From Brevibacterium sp. W7.2 (lineage in GTDB: Bacteria; Actinomycetota; Actinomycetes; Actinomycetales; Brevibacteriaceae), in contig NZ_CP073089.1 in assembly GCF_018137945.1 (NCBI RefSeq), positions 3,596,001-3,660,000 on the forward strand: 64,000 bases of DNA, written 5' to 3'. Under the pieces are notes generated by a model. It was given only the letters and a program-made list of their open reading frames with translations. It had not been told where the DNA came from and did no database searches. Position numbers and translations under genes: made by a program. Position 1 is the first letter of the stretch. Every line of letters starts with the position of its first letter. Of the stretch, positions 51,406 through 60,462 are shown one piece after another.

Positions 51406-52290
51406 ATGTCCGATCACGTGACGTTCCTCGGCCTCGGAGCCATCGGCCTGCCGATGGCGCTGCGCCTGCACGCCGCCGGTCTCACCGTCACCGGTGTCGA
51501 CCCGTTCCCCGGTCCGCGGGAGCGTGCCGCCGCCGCGGGGCTGACGACTGCAGCGCAGCCGCTGTCGGCGGCGACGGCCGGCACCGTCATCGTCATGGTC
51601 GCCGACGGCGCGCAGCTCGAGGCCGCCCTGACCGGCGACCCGAGCACCGACACCCCCGGACTGCTCGCGCTCATGCCTGAGGGGTCCGTGCTCGTCATCA
51701 TGAGCACGGTCGGCCCCGACGCCGTGCGCCGTGCCGCCGAGTCCGCCGCCGCCCACGGCATCGCCGTCCTCGACGTGCCCGTGACCGGCGGCATCGCCGG
51801 GGTCCGGTCCGGCACCCTGCGCCTCCTCGCCTCCGGTCCGCCCGCGGTGCTCGAGTCGCGCCGGTCCGTGCTCGAAGCACTCGGCACGCTCATCGACTGC
51901 GGTGAGCGGGTCGGTGACGGTCAGGCGTACAAGGCGGTCAACCAGCTGCTGTGCGCCGTCCACATCGTCGCCGCCGCCGAGGCCCTGTCCCTGGCGGATC
52001 GGCTCGGCCTCGACGAGGAGTCCGTGCTCGCCGCGATGACCGCCGGTGCCGGGCAGTCGTGGATGCTCGGCGACCGCGGGCCGCGCATGCTCGAGGGCCT
52101 CGAGGCCCCCGTCGCCAGTGCCGTGAGCATCTTCGTCAAGGACACGGATCTCGTCGCCGAGGTGGCCGCCGACCTCGACATCGACCTCGCCCTGCTGCCG
52201 GTGGCCGGGAGGAAGTTCGCCGAGGCGGCCGACGCCGGACTCGCCCGCCGCGACGACTCGCAGGTCATCCGCACCTACGACCCGCAGTGA
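51406..52290 (+). CDS. NAD-binding beta-hydroxyacid dehydrogenase (L-threonate dehydrogenase-like)
   Basis: This 294-aa protein has the family N-terminus FLGLGAIGLPMALRL, the substrate-binding DVPVTGGIAGVRSG (123-136), and the catalytic Lys176 in YKAVNQLL. The canonical second residue pattern is G-x-M-G; here it is G-A-I-G, a mild change. Related enzymes oxidise 3-hydroxyisobutyrate, tartronate semialdehyde or L-threonate/D-erythronate (LtnD, DenD). At the end of a four-carbon sugar operon a tetronate substrate is most likely. No DUF1537 acid-sugar kinase lies in the window. Confidence 0.88.
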   Translation: MSDHVTFLGLGAIGLPMALRLHAAGLTVTGVDPFPGPRERAAAAGLTTAAQPLSAATAGTVIVMVADGAQLEAALTGDPSTDTPGLLALMPEGSVLVIMSTVGPDAVRRAAESAAAHGIAVLDVPVTGGIAGVRSGTLRLLASGPPAVLESRRSVLEALGTLIDCGERVGDGQAYKAVNQLLCAVHIVAAAEALSLADRLGLDEESVLAAMTAGAGQSWMLGDRGPRMLEGLEAPVASAVSIFVKDTDLVAEVAADLDIDLALLPVAGRKFAEAADAGLARRDDSQVIRTYDPQ

Positions 52291-52312
52291 GTGACGCGGC
52301 CGGGTGCGGGAG

Positions 52313-52382
52313 GGGCCGCCGGTCACTGAGGGCCGCCGGTCGCCGGGGGCCGCTCAGCGACGCAGGCTCAGTGACGCAGGCT
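52313..52382. repeat. Two short direct-repeat pairs in convergent gap
   Basis: GGGCCGCCGGTC occurs at 52313-52324 and 52330-52341. CAGYGACGCAGGCT occurs in tandem at 52355-52368 and 52369-52382, with a partial third copy running over the enoyl-CoA hydratase stop. These lie between the end of the sugar operon and the convergent hydratase gene; slippage is the simplest origin. Confidence 0.5.
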
Positions 52383-53173
52383 CAGCGTCCCGTCCACTCG
52401 TACGGGGTCTTGGCGATGAAGGCGCGGACCGCGCCGTGGAAGTCCTCGGAGCCGTAGATCCGCTCGATGACATCGGCGTCGTCGATCGACCCGCCGGAGT
52501 CCGAGAGGCGTCGGACGACCTCCTTGACCGACCACATCGTCAGCGGGGCGTGCCCTTTGAGCGTCTCCGCCCACTCGGCCGCCGCCGCATCGACATCGGC
52601 GGTGACGAGGCCGAGGAACCCGGCGGTGTGCGCCTCGTCGGCCTCGATGAAGCGGGCGCGCAGCAGCATGTCGACGACGCGGCCGCGGCCGAGGAGCTCG
52701 ATGAGCAGGCTCAGGGTGTCCCCGGAGAGGCAGTTGCCGAGGGTGCGGGCGATCGGCACCCCGAACCGTGAGGTCGGCGAGGCCACCCGCAGGTCCGCGC
52801 ACGCGGCGATGCCGAGTCCCCCGCCCACGCAGTAGCCGTCGATCGCGGCGATGACGGGCACGTCGACGGCGCGCAGGCGGGTGAGCACCTCGGAGATCCG
52901 GTGTTCGTAGGCGACGCCGGCGGGGCCGTCGAAGTCCGTGAACTGGGCGATGTCGGTGCCGGCGACGAACGCCCTGTCACCGGCGCCGCGCAGCACCATG
53001 ACGCGCACCGCCGCGTCGGAGTCGGCCTCCTCGCACGCCTCGGCGAGGCCCATGTACATGTCCCACGTCATCGCGTTGCGCGCCGCGGGTCGGTTGAAGG
53101 TGATCGTCAGGACGCCGTCGTCGAGGTCGACGAGGAGGTCCTCGGTGGCCGTGTCGGGGGCATGGTCGGTCAT
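52382..53173 (-). CDS. Enoyl-CoA hydratase/isomerase family protein
   Basis: This 263-aa crotonase-fold enzyme has the oxyanion-hole segments AFVAGTDIAQF and GYCVGGGLGIAACADLRVA. The hydratase Glu positions are not both clear, so isomerase, hydrolase or decarboxylase activity on a CoA thioester is equally possible. It lies after the CoA transferase gene on the same strand with 70 bp between, so the two should act in sequence on the same acid. The ATG follows GGAGCTCGACC. Confidence 0.9.
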   Translation of the reverse strand: MTDHAPDTATEDLLVDLDDGVLTITFNRPAARNAMTWDMYMGLAEACEEADSDAAVRVMVLRGAGDRAFVAGTDIAQFTDFDGPAGVAYEHRISEVLTRLRAVDVPVIAAIDGYCVGGGLGIAACADLRVASPTSRFGVPIARTLGNCLSGDTLSLLIELLGRGRVVDMLLRARFIEADEAHTAGFLGLVTADVDAAAAEWAETLKGHAPLTMWSVKEVVRRLSDSGGSIDDADVIERIYGSEDFHGAVRAFIAKTPYEWTGR

Positions 53174-53243
53174 GGTCGAGCTCCTTCGCTCGTCGTCGTG
53201 GTCACCCGGGACGCTGGATCCGGGTGCTCGTCAGTCGTCTCGC

Positions 53244-54434
53244 TCATTGTCCCCTGAGCTTCGTCAGCTCCTCGGGCGTGAACCCGAGGTCGTCGAGGAG
53301 GGCGTTGTCGGCCCCGAGGGAGGGGCCGGCCGGACCGCGACGGGCGGGGGTGCGCGAGAGGCGCATCGGCGAGCCGATCTGCCGCACGGTTCCCGCGACC
53401 GGATGGTCGGAGTCCCAGTAGAAGTCGCGGGCCTGCAGATGGTCGTCGGTGAAGACCTCGCCGTAGTCGCTGATCGGCGCGCAGGGAACCCCGGCCGCGT
53501 TGAGGACCTCGACGATCTCGTCGGTCGTCATCGCCTGCGTCTTCTCCTCGATGCGGGCGATGAGGGCCTCCCGGTGGGTGAGACGGTCGTAGGACTGGCC
53601 GAACCGCGCGTCGTCGAGCAGGTCCTCGAGTCCGAGGGCGGCACAGAACCGCTCCCAGTTCCGCGGGGTGTTCGCCCCGACGGTGACGAACCCGTCGGCG
53701 GAGTGGACCGCCTGGTAGGGCGCCTGGTTCTGGTGGGCCGAGCCGTTGGGGCGCCCGATCGTCCCGTCCGTGAAGTACGCGGCGGCCTCCCACACGGCGT
53801 AGGAGACTCCGCTTTCGAAGAGGGAGACGTCGATGTGCTGGCCTTGACCGGATCGGTCCCGTTCGACGAGTGCTGCGGTGACGGCGAGGGCCACGTACAT
53901 CGCGGCGGTGAGATCGCAGATCGGCACCCCCACCTTCGCCGGCGGGGAGTCGGGGAACCCGGTGATGCTCATCAGCCCGCTGCGGGCCTGCGCCATGATG
54001 TCGAGGCCGGCGAGCGGCGCCAGTGGCCCGTCCTGCCCCCAGCCCGACGCCGAGGCGTAGACGATGCGGGGGTTGCGCGCGGCCACTTCCTCGTACGAGG
54101 TGCCGAGGCGGGCCATGACCCCCGGTCGCATGTTCTCGACGACGACGTCGGCGCGCTCGACGAGGCGCATGAATGCCTCCCGACCGGTCGGGTCCTTGAG
54201 GTCGAGGGTGATCGACTCCTTGTTGCGGTTGAGGAGCATGTTCGGCACGCTCTCACCGCTGACGTACGGTCCGGTGCTCCGCGTCTGGTCGCCGCCGTCG
54301 GGGTTCTCGATCTTGATGACCCGGGCGCCGAGGTCGGCCAGCTGCATCGTCGCGAACGGCCCGGCCATGAAGACCCCGAGCTCGAGGACCGTCACCCCGG
54401 CCAGCGCTCCCCCGCCTGTCGCATCCTCGTTCAT
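53244..54434 (-). CDS. CaiB/BaiF family (class III) CoA transferase
   Basis: This 396-aa protein moves CoA from a donor thioester to a carboxylic acid. Family features are the N-terminal LAGVTVLELGVFMAGPFATMQL-like segment, GARVIKIENPDGGD, NRNKESITLDLK and the catalytic Asp in AGLDIMAQARSG. It has the usual family length. It is divergent from the GntR regulator and the TctC transporter set, so the imported carboxylate may be its acceptor. The small AT-rich palindrome at 54559 in the divergent gap could control both sides. Confidence 0.92.
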   Translation of the reverse strand: MNEDATGGGALAGVTVLELGVFMAGPFATMQLADLGARVIKIENPDGGDQTRSTGPYVSGESVPNMLLNRNKESITLDLKDPTGREAFMRLVERADVVVENMRPGVMARLGTSYEEVAARNPRIVYASASGWGQDGPLAPLAGLDIMAQARSGLMSITGFPDSPPAKVGVPICDLTAAMYVALAVTAALVERDRSGQGQHIDVSLFESGVSYAVWEAAAYFTDGTIGRPNGSAHQNQAPYQAVHSADGFVTVGANTPRNWERFCAALGLEDLLDDARFGQSYDRLTHREALIARIEEKTQAMTTDEIVEVLNAAGVPCAPISDYGEVFTDDHLQARDFYWDSDHPVAGTVRQIGSPMRLSRTPARRGPAGPSLGADNALLDDLGFTPEELTKLRGQ

Positions 54435-54558
54435 GAGATCTCCTCACATCGCCATCGATCCTGTAGGAATCACCTGCCGCCGAGTCGCTGCGAGGCGACA
54501 CTTCGCCGAAACACCCCATTGATTCGTACTGTGATCCGCGTTACAGTCTTTGCGCTAC

Positions 54559-54566
54559 TGTATACA
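54559..54566. promoter_or_regulatory. TGTATACA operator in divergent gap
   Basis: This perfect 8-bp palindrome overlaps a TATACA -10-like hexamer upstream of the GntR gene. TTGTATACAA-type palindromes are typical sites of FCD GntR proteins, so autoregulation is likely. The -35 element is not obvious. Confidence 0.5.
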
Positions 54567-54585
54567 AAAGAGGATCTATTCAAAA

Positions 54586-55314
54586 GTGTCGACTCTCCTT
54601 CCCTCCCAGCCCAGCCTGTCGGTGCAGGCACGGCAGGCTCTCGAACGCACCATCCTCGAAGGCAACTACCTTCCCGGTGAGCGTCTCGTCGAGGAGCGCC
54701 TGTGCGCAGAGCTCGGCATCTCCCGTCCGCCGCTGCGCGAGGCGCTCAAGGAACTCGCCCACACCGGACTCGTCGAGCACACTCCCCGCAAGGGGGTCCG
54801 CATCATGTCGATCACCCAGCACGACGTCTTCGAGATCGCCACCCTGCGCCGCGAACTCGAGTCGATGGCGCTGCGCCTCGCCCTGCCGACCCTCGTCCCC
54901 GACCGGGTCGCCCGGTGCGAGGCGGCACTGGAGACGATGCGCGAGATCGCCGACTCCGGGTCCGAGGGCGACATGGTCGCGGCGGGCTTCGAGTTCCACT
55001 ACGCCGTCGTCGGCCTCGCCGGCCACGCCCGCATCGAATCGACGTACCGGGCGATGGCGATGCAGCTGCAGATGTGCATGGCCCTGAATAACCAGGCGCG
55101 CCGGGAGATCGAGGATCTCGACGGCAACGTCGCTCGGCACGCCCACATGCTCGAGGTCATCCTGCGCGGCGACATCGACGAGATCGAGACCGCACTCGAC
55201 AACCACGGGAACCTCTCGTTCCTCATCGACGTCGTCGACCGCCTCGACGGGGCGACTCCCGAATCCGACCGCTGGCTCGAGGAGGTGCGTGCCTCATTGC
55301 CCACCGCGGAGTGA
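54586..55314 (+). CDS. GntR/FCD family transcriptional regulator
   Basis: This 242-aa protein has a winged helix at about 8-75 (LVEERLCAELGISRPPLREAL) and an FCD effector domain with helices ending in HYAVVGLAGHARIESTYR and NVARHAHMLEVILRG. The start is taken as GTG at 54586 with AGAGGA 11 bases upstream; a TTG at 54550 would overlap the operator and promoter. It precedes the TctC-PdxA-TctB-TctA genes on the same strand and probably controls them and the divergent CoA transferase in response to the imported acid. Confidence 0.9.
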   Translation: MSTLLPSQPSLSVQARQALERTILEGNYLPGERLVEERLCAELGISRPPLREALKELAHTGLVEHTPRKGVRIMSITQHDVFEIATLRRELESMALRLALPTLVPDRVARCEAALETMREIADSGSEGDMVAAGFEFHYAVVGLAGHARIESTYRAMAMQLQMCMALNNQARREIEDLDGNVARHAHMLEVILRGDIDEIETALDNHGNLSFLIDVVDRLDGATPESDRWLEEVRASLPTAE

Positions 55315-55372
55315 CCCTCGCTCCGGCACCACCGGCACCACCGATCTGGACGTTCTGTCAAAGGAGATGGAC

Positions 55373-56344
55373 ATGCATTCGAAGAAACTGCTCACCGCTG
55401 CCGCCGTGGCCGGCACCCTGACGCTCGCCCTCAGCGCGTGCGGTCAGGGGTCCTCGGGCTCATCCGACGGCGGGTACGAGCCCCCCGGCAATGTCACGAT
55501 GATCGTGCCCTTCGCCGCCGGCGGCGGCAGCGACATCGCCGGTCGCGCGACGGCCTCGGGACTCGAGGAGGCGACCGGCAAGACGATCACCGTGCAGAAC
55601 ATCGACGGCGGCTCCGGCGCGGTCGGGTACTCGGAGTTCCTCGGTCGCAGCGGGGACCCGAGCTACCTGCTGGCGACGGAGACGGCGATGCTCGCCCTGC
55701 CGGCGACCCAGGACGTCGAGTTCACGTACGAGAGCTTCACGCCGATCATGAAGCTCGGCGACGACTACACGCTCATCGTCACGAAGGCCGATTCCCCGCT
55801 CAACACGTGCTCGGACCTCACTGACAAGGCGCAGAACGAGCGCACGGTCGTCGCGATCTCCGGTGCCACCGGCCTCGACAACATCACATTCACGCTCATG
55901 GAGAAGGCGACCGGGGCGAAGTTCGACCGGGTGCCCTTCGAATCCGGCGCCGAGGTGATCACCGCCGTCCTCGGCGGTCAGGTCGAGGCGATCTCCGTCA
56001 ACCCCGGCGAGGTCTCCGGTCAGCTCGAGTCCGGCGATCTCAAACCGCTGTGCGCGGCCGCCGAGGAGCGCTACGAGTACGACGCGCTCAAGGACATCCC
56101 GACGGCGAAGGAGCAGGGCATCGATGTCGCGTTCGCCCAGTTCCGCGGCGTCATCGCCCCCGGAGACATCCCCGACGAGGCGAAGCAGTACTGGATCGAG
56201 CAGTCGCAGAAGTTCGCGGAGTCCGAGGCGTACACGAAGTACATCGAGGACAACATGATGCAGCCCAATGTCGCCTACGGGGACGACTTCACGACGTACC
56301 TCGGGGAGAACGACCAGGAGCTGCGTGAGGCGATCGGACAGTGA
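55373..56344 (+). CDS. TctC-type tricarboxylate-binding lipoprotein
   Basis: This 323-aa solute-binding protein belongs to the tripartite tricarboxylate transporter class. A lipoprotein signal peptide ends with the lipobox L-S-A-C23. The mature part begins NVTMIVPFAAGGGSD, the carboxylate-binding hallmark, followed by PGEVSGQLESGDLK and a C-terminal lobe. It captures an organic acid outside the membrane and delivers it to TctA/TctB. The second ATG (55373) is preferred because AAGGAG is correctly spaced for it. PdxA overlaps its stop (GTGA). Confidence 0.92.
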   Translation: MHSKKLLTAAAVAGTLTLALSACGQGSSGSSDGGYEPPGNVTMIVPFAAGGGSDIAGRATASGLEEATGKTITVQNIDGGSGAVGYSEFLGRSGDPSYLLATETAMLALPATQDVEFTYESFTPIMKLGDDYTLIVTKADSPLNTCSDLTDKAQNERTVVAISGATGLDNITFTLMEKATGAKFDRVPFESGAEVITAVLGGQVEAISVNPGEVSGQLESGDLKPLCAAAEERYEYDALKDIPTAKEQGIDVAFAQFRGVIAPGDIPDEAKQYWIEQSQKFAESEAYTKYIEDNMMQPNVAYGDDFTTYLGENDQELREAIGQ

Positions 56345-57381
56345 GCGCCGAGATGACCGCGACACTCCCTCGCCTCGTCTTCGTGCCCGGCGACCTCTCC
56401 GGGGTCGGCCCCGAGCTCCTCGCCCGGCTGCTCGCCGACCCGGAGAACCGCGCGCGGGCCGACGTCCTCATCACCGCGACGCCCGAGGAGCTCGCGGCCT
56501 TCGCCGACACCGCCGGGGTGAGCATCCCCGACGTCGATGCCATCGAGTTCCTCGGCACCGCCTATGACGGTCCGGAGATTCCGCCCGGAGTGGTGAGCAC
56601 GGCAGCAGGCGAGCGGGCGCTTTCCGACCTCGGCACCGCGCTCGACCTGTGGGCGGCCGGACGCGCCGACGGGGTGCTCTTCCTCCCGCTCAACAAGGGC
56701 GCGATGGGGCAGGCCGGGATGACCGAGGAGGATGAGCTGCGGTGGTTCGCCAAGCGCATCGGCTTCACCGGCTTCACCTCCGAACTCAACTTCATCTCCT
56801 CGCTCGTCACTGCCCGCGTCACCTCCCATGTGCCGGTGTCCCGGATCGCCGCGGGCATCCGCGCCGGCCGGGTGCTCGAGACGATCGAACTCCTCGACCG
56901 CGTCGTCCGGGAGACGCGGACCCCGACACCGAGGCTGGCCGTCTGCGCGCTCAACCCGCACGCCGGCGAGGGCGGGAAGTTCGGGCGGGAGGAGATCGAG
57001 GACATCGCCCCGGCGATCGAGCTGGCGCGCACCCGCGGCATCGACGTCGAGGGGCCGTTCCCGTGCGACACGCTCTTCGGCCGGGCCGCCGGCGGCGACT
57101 ACGACGGGGTCGTGACGATGTACCACGACCAGGGGCAGATCGCGATGAAGCTGCTCGGCTTCGACCAGGGGGTGACCGTCCACGGGGGTCTGCCCATCCC
57201 CATCGCCACGCCCGCCCACGGCACGGCGCACGGGATCGTCGGCACCCGCACCGCCGATCTCAGCCCGAGTCAGCACGCGTTCGACCTCGCTGTGGCGATG
57301 GCCGCCTCGCGCCGGGACGCGGCCACCGCGGATGCCCCGACGACCGGGGCGACCGCCTCGGCGCCGGCGCAGACGCGATGA
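56341..57381 (+). CDS. PdxA-family NAD-dependent hydroxyacid phosphate/diol dehydrogenase
   Basis: In this 346-aa protein, family landmarks are the N-terminal GDLSGVGPELLARL, the metal-binding His in CALNPHAGEGG, GPFPCDTLF and the cofactor/metal segment MYHDQGQIAMKLL. PdxA itself oxidises 4-hydroxythreonine phosphate in vitamin B6 synthesis, but the family also contains PdxA2-type four-carbon acid phosphate dehydrogenases and terephthalate-diol dehydrogenases. Its embedding between tctC and tctB (GTG overlapping the tctC stop) points to catabolism of the imported acid, not cofactor synthesis. Confidence 0.85.
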   Translation: MSAEMTATLPRLVFVPGDLSGVGPELLARLLADPENRARADVLITATPEELAAFADTAGVSIPDVDAIEFLGTAYDGPEIPPGVVSTAAGERALSDLGTALDLWAAGRADGVLFLPLNKGAMGQAGMTEEDELRWFAKRIGFTGFTSELNFISSLVTARVTSHVPVSRIAAGIRAGRVLETIELLDRVVRETRTPTPRLAVCALNPHAGEGGKFGREEIEDIAPAIELARTRGIDVEGPFPCDTLFGRAAGGDYDGVVTMYHDQGQIAMKLLGFDQGVTVHGGLPIPIATPAHGTAHGIVGTRTADLSPSQHAFDLAVAMAASRRDAATADAPTTGATASAPAQTR

Positions 57382-57397
57382 ACGGAATGGAGGAGAC

Positions 57398-58000
57398 ATG
57401 AACACGGTCACCGCGAAGAATCCGCCGCGCAACAGACCGGAGGTCTCCGACGTCATCGGCACCGCGATCCTCGGGGTCGTCGGCGCCGTGGCGGCGGTCA
57501 TGGGGATCGGCTACGGGCTGAGCGTCGACAGCGGCGAGGTGGGGCCGGGGCTGCTGCCGTTCCTCACCGGCACCTTCATCTTCCTCGCCTCGGTGGCGGA
57601 GATCTTCCGTCTCTTCTTCGCCCGCGTCGGGACCTCGGGCGGACGGATCATGTCCGCCGTCGAGGACATCGAGGCCACGGCCGCGGAGTCGATCGACTCC
57701 GCCTCCGAGGCGGTCTCGGCCGACGGGGACGAGGTCGACACGTTCGGTCGCACGGAGAAGCAGCGCAACCGCGCGCCGTTCGTCATCTTCGCGACCTTCG
57801 GCGTCGCTCTCGCCCTCGTTCCGGTCCTCGGCCTCATCATCGCGCTGTCCCTGGCGATCCTCTTCCTCCTCATCGTCGTGGAGAAGCAGAAGTGGTGGAC
57901 CTCGGCGGCGGCGACGATCGGGGCCGCCGTGTTCGTCTACATCGTCTTCGGCCTCGTCCTCTCGGTTCCCATGCCGACGGGGATGCTCGGCCTGATCTGA
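57398..58000 (+). CDS. TctB-type small membrane subunit
   Basis: This 200-aa protein has four hydrophobic helices (about 20-42, 50-68, 128-160, 170-190). The loop between helices 2 and 3 (about 73-125) is unusually long and acidic (AESIDSASEAVSADGDEV). TctB is the small subunit of tripartite tricarboxylate transporters. GGAGGAGAC precedes the ATG. It lies 16 bp after pdxA and 9 bp before tctA. Confidence 0.9.
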   Translation: MNTVTAKNPPRNRPEVSDVIGTAILGVVGAVAAVMGIGYGLSVDSGEVGPGLLPFLTGTFIFLASVAEIFRLFFARVGTSGGRIMSAVEDIEATAAESIDSASEAVSADGDEVDTFGRTEKQRNRAPFVIFATFGVALALVPVLGLIIALSLAILFLLIVVEKQKWWTSAAATIGAAVFVYIVFGLVLSVPMPTGMLGLI

Positions 58001-58009
58001 GGAGTGCTC

Positions 58010-59527
58010 ATGATCGACAATCTCATGCTCGGGCTGGAGACCGCAGTCAGCCCGGAGAATCTGCTGTGGTGCTTCGTCGGCGTGCTGCTCGGCACCGTCA
58101 TCGGCCTGCTGCCCGGCCTCGGATCGACCACCGGTGTCGCGATCCTCCTGCCCGTCACCCTCACCCTCGACCCGGTGACCGCGCTCATCATGCTCGCCGG
58201 CATCTACTACGGGTCCCAGTACGGGTCGTCGATCAGTTCGATCCTCATCTCGACGCCCGGCGACTCCTCGAGCGTCGTGCTCACGATCGACGGCTATCAG
58301 ATGGCGCGGAAGGGCAGAGCCGGCGCGGCGCTGGCGATCTCGGCGCTCGCATCGTTCTTCGCCGCCATCGTCTCCCTCATCGGCCTCATCGCGCTCGCCC
58401 AGCCGATCGCCCGGTTCGCCCTCAACTTCGGTCCGGCCGAGAACCTCGCGATCATCCTCCTCGGCATGGCGACGATCGTGTCGTTCGCCGGGGAGAACAT
58501 CCTGCGCGGCATCACCATGGCCGCGGCCGGGCTGCTCGTGTCGATGGTCGGGGTCGCCTCGGGATTCTCCACGGCCCGGTTCACGTTCGGCAGCGTCAAT
58601 CTCCTCTCCGGCCTCGACTTCGTCGCCGTGATGATCGGCATCTTCGCCGTCGGTGAGGTCCTCCACCAGATCCGCCGAGGCGGGGAGAAGCCCATCCGCG
58701 CCGGTTTCCGGGATCTGCTCGTGACGAAGGAGGAGCTGCGGCGGGCGTTCCCGTCGACGGTGCGCGGCACCGGGCTCGGCTTCACCGTCGGAGTCCTGCC
58801 CGGCGCCGGGGCGACGCTCGCGACGTTCCTCGCCTACGGTGTCGAGAAGCAGGTGAGCCGGTTCCGGCAGTTCATCGGCAAGGGCGCACCCGAAGCGGTG
58901 GCGGCTCCGGAGGCGGCGAACAATGCGGCCGCGAACGCGAGCTTCATCCCGACCCTCGCCCTCGGCATTCCCGGCAGCGGCACGACGGCGGTCCTCCTCG
59001 GGGCGTTCGTCATCTTCGGTCTGCAGCCGGGCCCGCTGCTCTTCCAGCAGGAGCCGGACCTCGTGTGGGGTCTGCTCGTGAGCTTCTTCTTCGGCAACCT
59101 CATCCTGCTCGTGCTCAACCTGCCGATGGCGCCGGTGTTCGCGCAGATCCTGCGGATCCCCTACGTCTACCTCTATCCGATCGTGCTGATGATGAGCTTC
59201 ATCGGGGCCTTCGCGCTCGGCAACAACATGTTCACCCTGTGGATCGTGTTCTTCTCCGGGCTGCTCGGCTACTTCATGAAGCGCTTCGACTTCCCCGCCG
59301 CACCGTTCGTCCTCGGCCTCGTGCTCGGCCCGCTGCTCGAGAAGTACCTCGTGCAGACCTCGGCGCTGGGCAACGGCAGCCTGCTCATCATGTTCCAGCA
59401 GCCGCTCTCGCTCATCCTCACCCTCGCGGCCCTCGTGGCACTCGCCTACCCGCTCGTCGCCGCGGTCATCCGCAACCTGCGGACCCGGCGGGCGGATGCG
59501 AAGGCGCGGGAGACCGTGACCCGCTGA
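58010..59527 (+). CDS. TctA-type large membrane subunit
   Basis: This 505-aa protein has about 11-12 membrane helices. Conserved TctA segments are GTVIGLLPGLGSTTGVAILLP, YYGSQYGSSISSILISTPGD, PGAGATLATFLAYGVEK and PTLALGIPGSGTTAVLLGA. It forms the permease with TctB for secondary uptake of an organic acid bound by TctC. The start is ATG at 58010 with AGGAG 6 bases upstream; an in-frame GTG lies two codons earlier. The last 30 residues are a charged cytoplasmic tail. Confidence 0.93.
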   Translation: MIDNLMLGLETAVSPENLLWCFVGVLLGTVIGLLPGLGSTTGVAILLPVTLTLDPVTALIMLAGIYYGSQYGSSISSILISTPGDSSSVVLTIDGYQMARKGRAGAALAISALASFFAAIVSLIGLIALAQPIARFALNFGPAENLAIILLGMATIVSFAGENILRGITMAAAGLLVSMVGVASGFSTARFTFGSVNLLSGLDFVAVMIGIFAVGEVLHQIRRGGEKPIRAGFRDLLVTKEELRRAFPSTVRGTGLGFTVGVLPGAGATLATFLAYGVEKQVSRFRQFIGKGAPEAVAAPEAANNAAANASFIPTLALGIPGSGTTAVLLGAFVIFGLQPGPLLFQQEPDLVWGLLVSFFFGNLILLVLNLPMAPVFAQILRIPYVYLYPIVLMMSFIGAFALGNNMFTLWIVFFSGLLGYFMKRFDFPAAPFVLGLVLGPLLEKYLVQTSALGNGSLLIMFQQPLSLILTLAALVALAYPLVAAVIRNLRTRRADAKARETVTR

Positions 59528-59542
59528 GGCCCGGGCGACCGG

Positions 59543-60394
59543 TCACATCTCTTCGTGCGTGAGCGGGTCCCGGTCCTTCATCCGGCCGCGCTCGAGTCCG
59601 GAGATCGCGACCACCTCGGCGGGGGTGAGGCTGAAGCCGAAGATGTCGGCGTTCGTCCGCTGGCGGGCCGGGTTCGCGGACTTCGGGATCGGGATGCTGC
59701 CGATCTCGACGTGCCAGCGCAGGACGACCTGGGCCGGTTCGACGCCGTGGGCGGCCGCCGCCTCGGTGATGGGGTCTTCGGCGAACAGCCCGCCGTCGCG
59801 GTAGAGCGGTGACCACGATTCGGTCTGGACGCCGATCGACCGATGGAAGTCGACGAGCGCGGTCTGCGGGAAGTACGGGTGGAGTTCGACCTGGTTGACG
59901 GCCGGGGTCACGCCGGTGGCTTCGATGAGCTCGGTGAGCATGTCCGCGGTGAAGTTCGAGACGCCGATCGACGTCACGAGTCCGCGATCGCGCAGTTCGA
60001 TGAGGCCGCGCCACGTGTCGACGTACTTGCCGACGCTGGGGTTGGGCCAGTGGATGAGGTGGAGGTCGAGATGGTCGAGGCCAAGCCGGGCAAGGGATTC
60101 CTCGGTGCTCGCGATCGCCTCGTCGAAGCCGTGGTGGCGGCCGGGGATCTTGCTCGTGACGAAGAGGTCCTTGCGGGCGACGGGGCTCTCGGCGATCGCA
60201 CGACCGACTTCGCGTTCGTTCTGGTAGTTGACCGCGGTGTCGAGCAGTCGGTAGCCGCCGGCGATGCCGGCGTCGATCGCCGCAACGCCCTCGTCACCGG
60301 TCATCGCGTAGGTGCCGAGGCCGATCTGCGGGATCGGGCGTCCATCGTTGAGGTCGACGGTGGGAATCGGGGTGCCGTTGCCGGATTCAGTCAT
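59543..60394 (-). CDS. Aldo/keto reductase
   Basis: This 283-aa (alpha/beta)8 NADPH-dependent reductase has GYRLLDTAVNYQNE with catalytic Asp and Tyr, TSKIPGRHHG with Lys, LHLIHWPNP with His, then SIGVSNFTADML and IPIPKSANPAR (NADP-binding). It has the typical length of bacterial 2,5-diketogluconate-reductase-like members. It is convergent with tctA, with 15 bp between the stops. The substrate is not apparent, but an aldehyde or keto acid is typical. Confidence 0.93.
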   Translation of the reverse strand: MTESGNGTPIPTVDLNDGRPIPQIGLGTYAMTGDEGVAAIDAGIAGGYRLLDTAVNYQNEREVGRAIAESPVARKDLFVTSKIPGRHHGFDEAIASTEESLARLGLDHLDLHLIHWPNPSVGKYVDTWRGLIELRDRGLVTSIGVSNFTADMLTELIEATGVTPAVNQVELHPYFPQTALVDFHRSIGVQTESWSPLYRDGGLFAEDPITEAAAAHGVEPAQVVLRWHVEIGSIPIPKSANPARQRTNADIFGFSLTPAEVVAISGLERGRMKDRDPLTHEEM

Positions 60395-60462
60395 GCTTCC
60401 ACCCTACGACCGTCAGCGCACGACCGCACCCGTTTCCGTCACCCGCAGGAGTCGGCGCCGTC

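Noticed and set aside
52291..52390. CRISPR-like or VNTR array
   Set aside because: Only two pairs of short repeats, without spacers of constant length.
56341..57381. Vitamin B6 biosynthetic PdxA
   Set aside because: Context inside a TctC-TctB-TctA operon points to catabolism; no other B6 gene is near.
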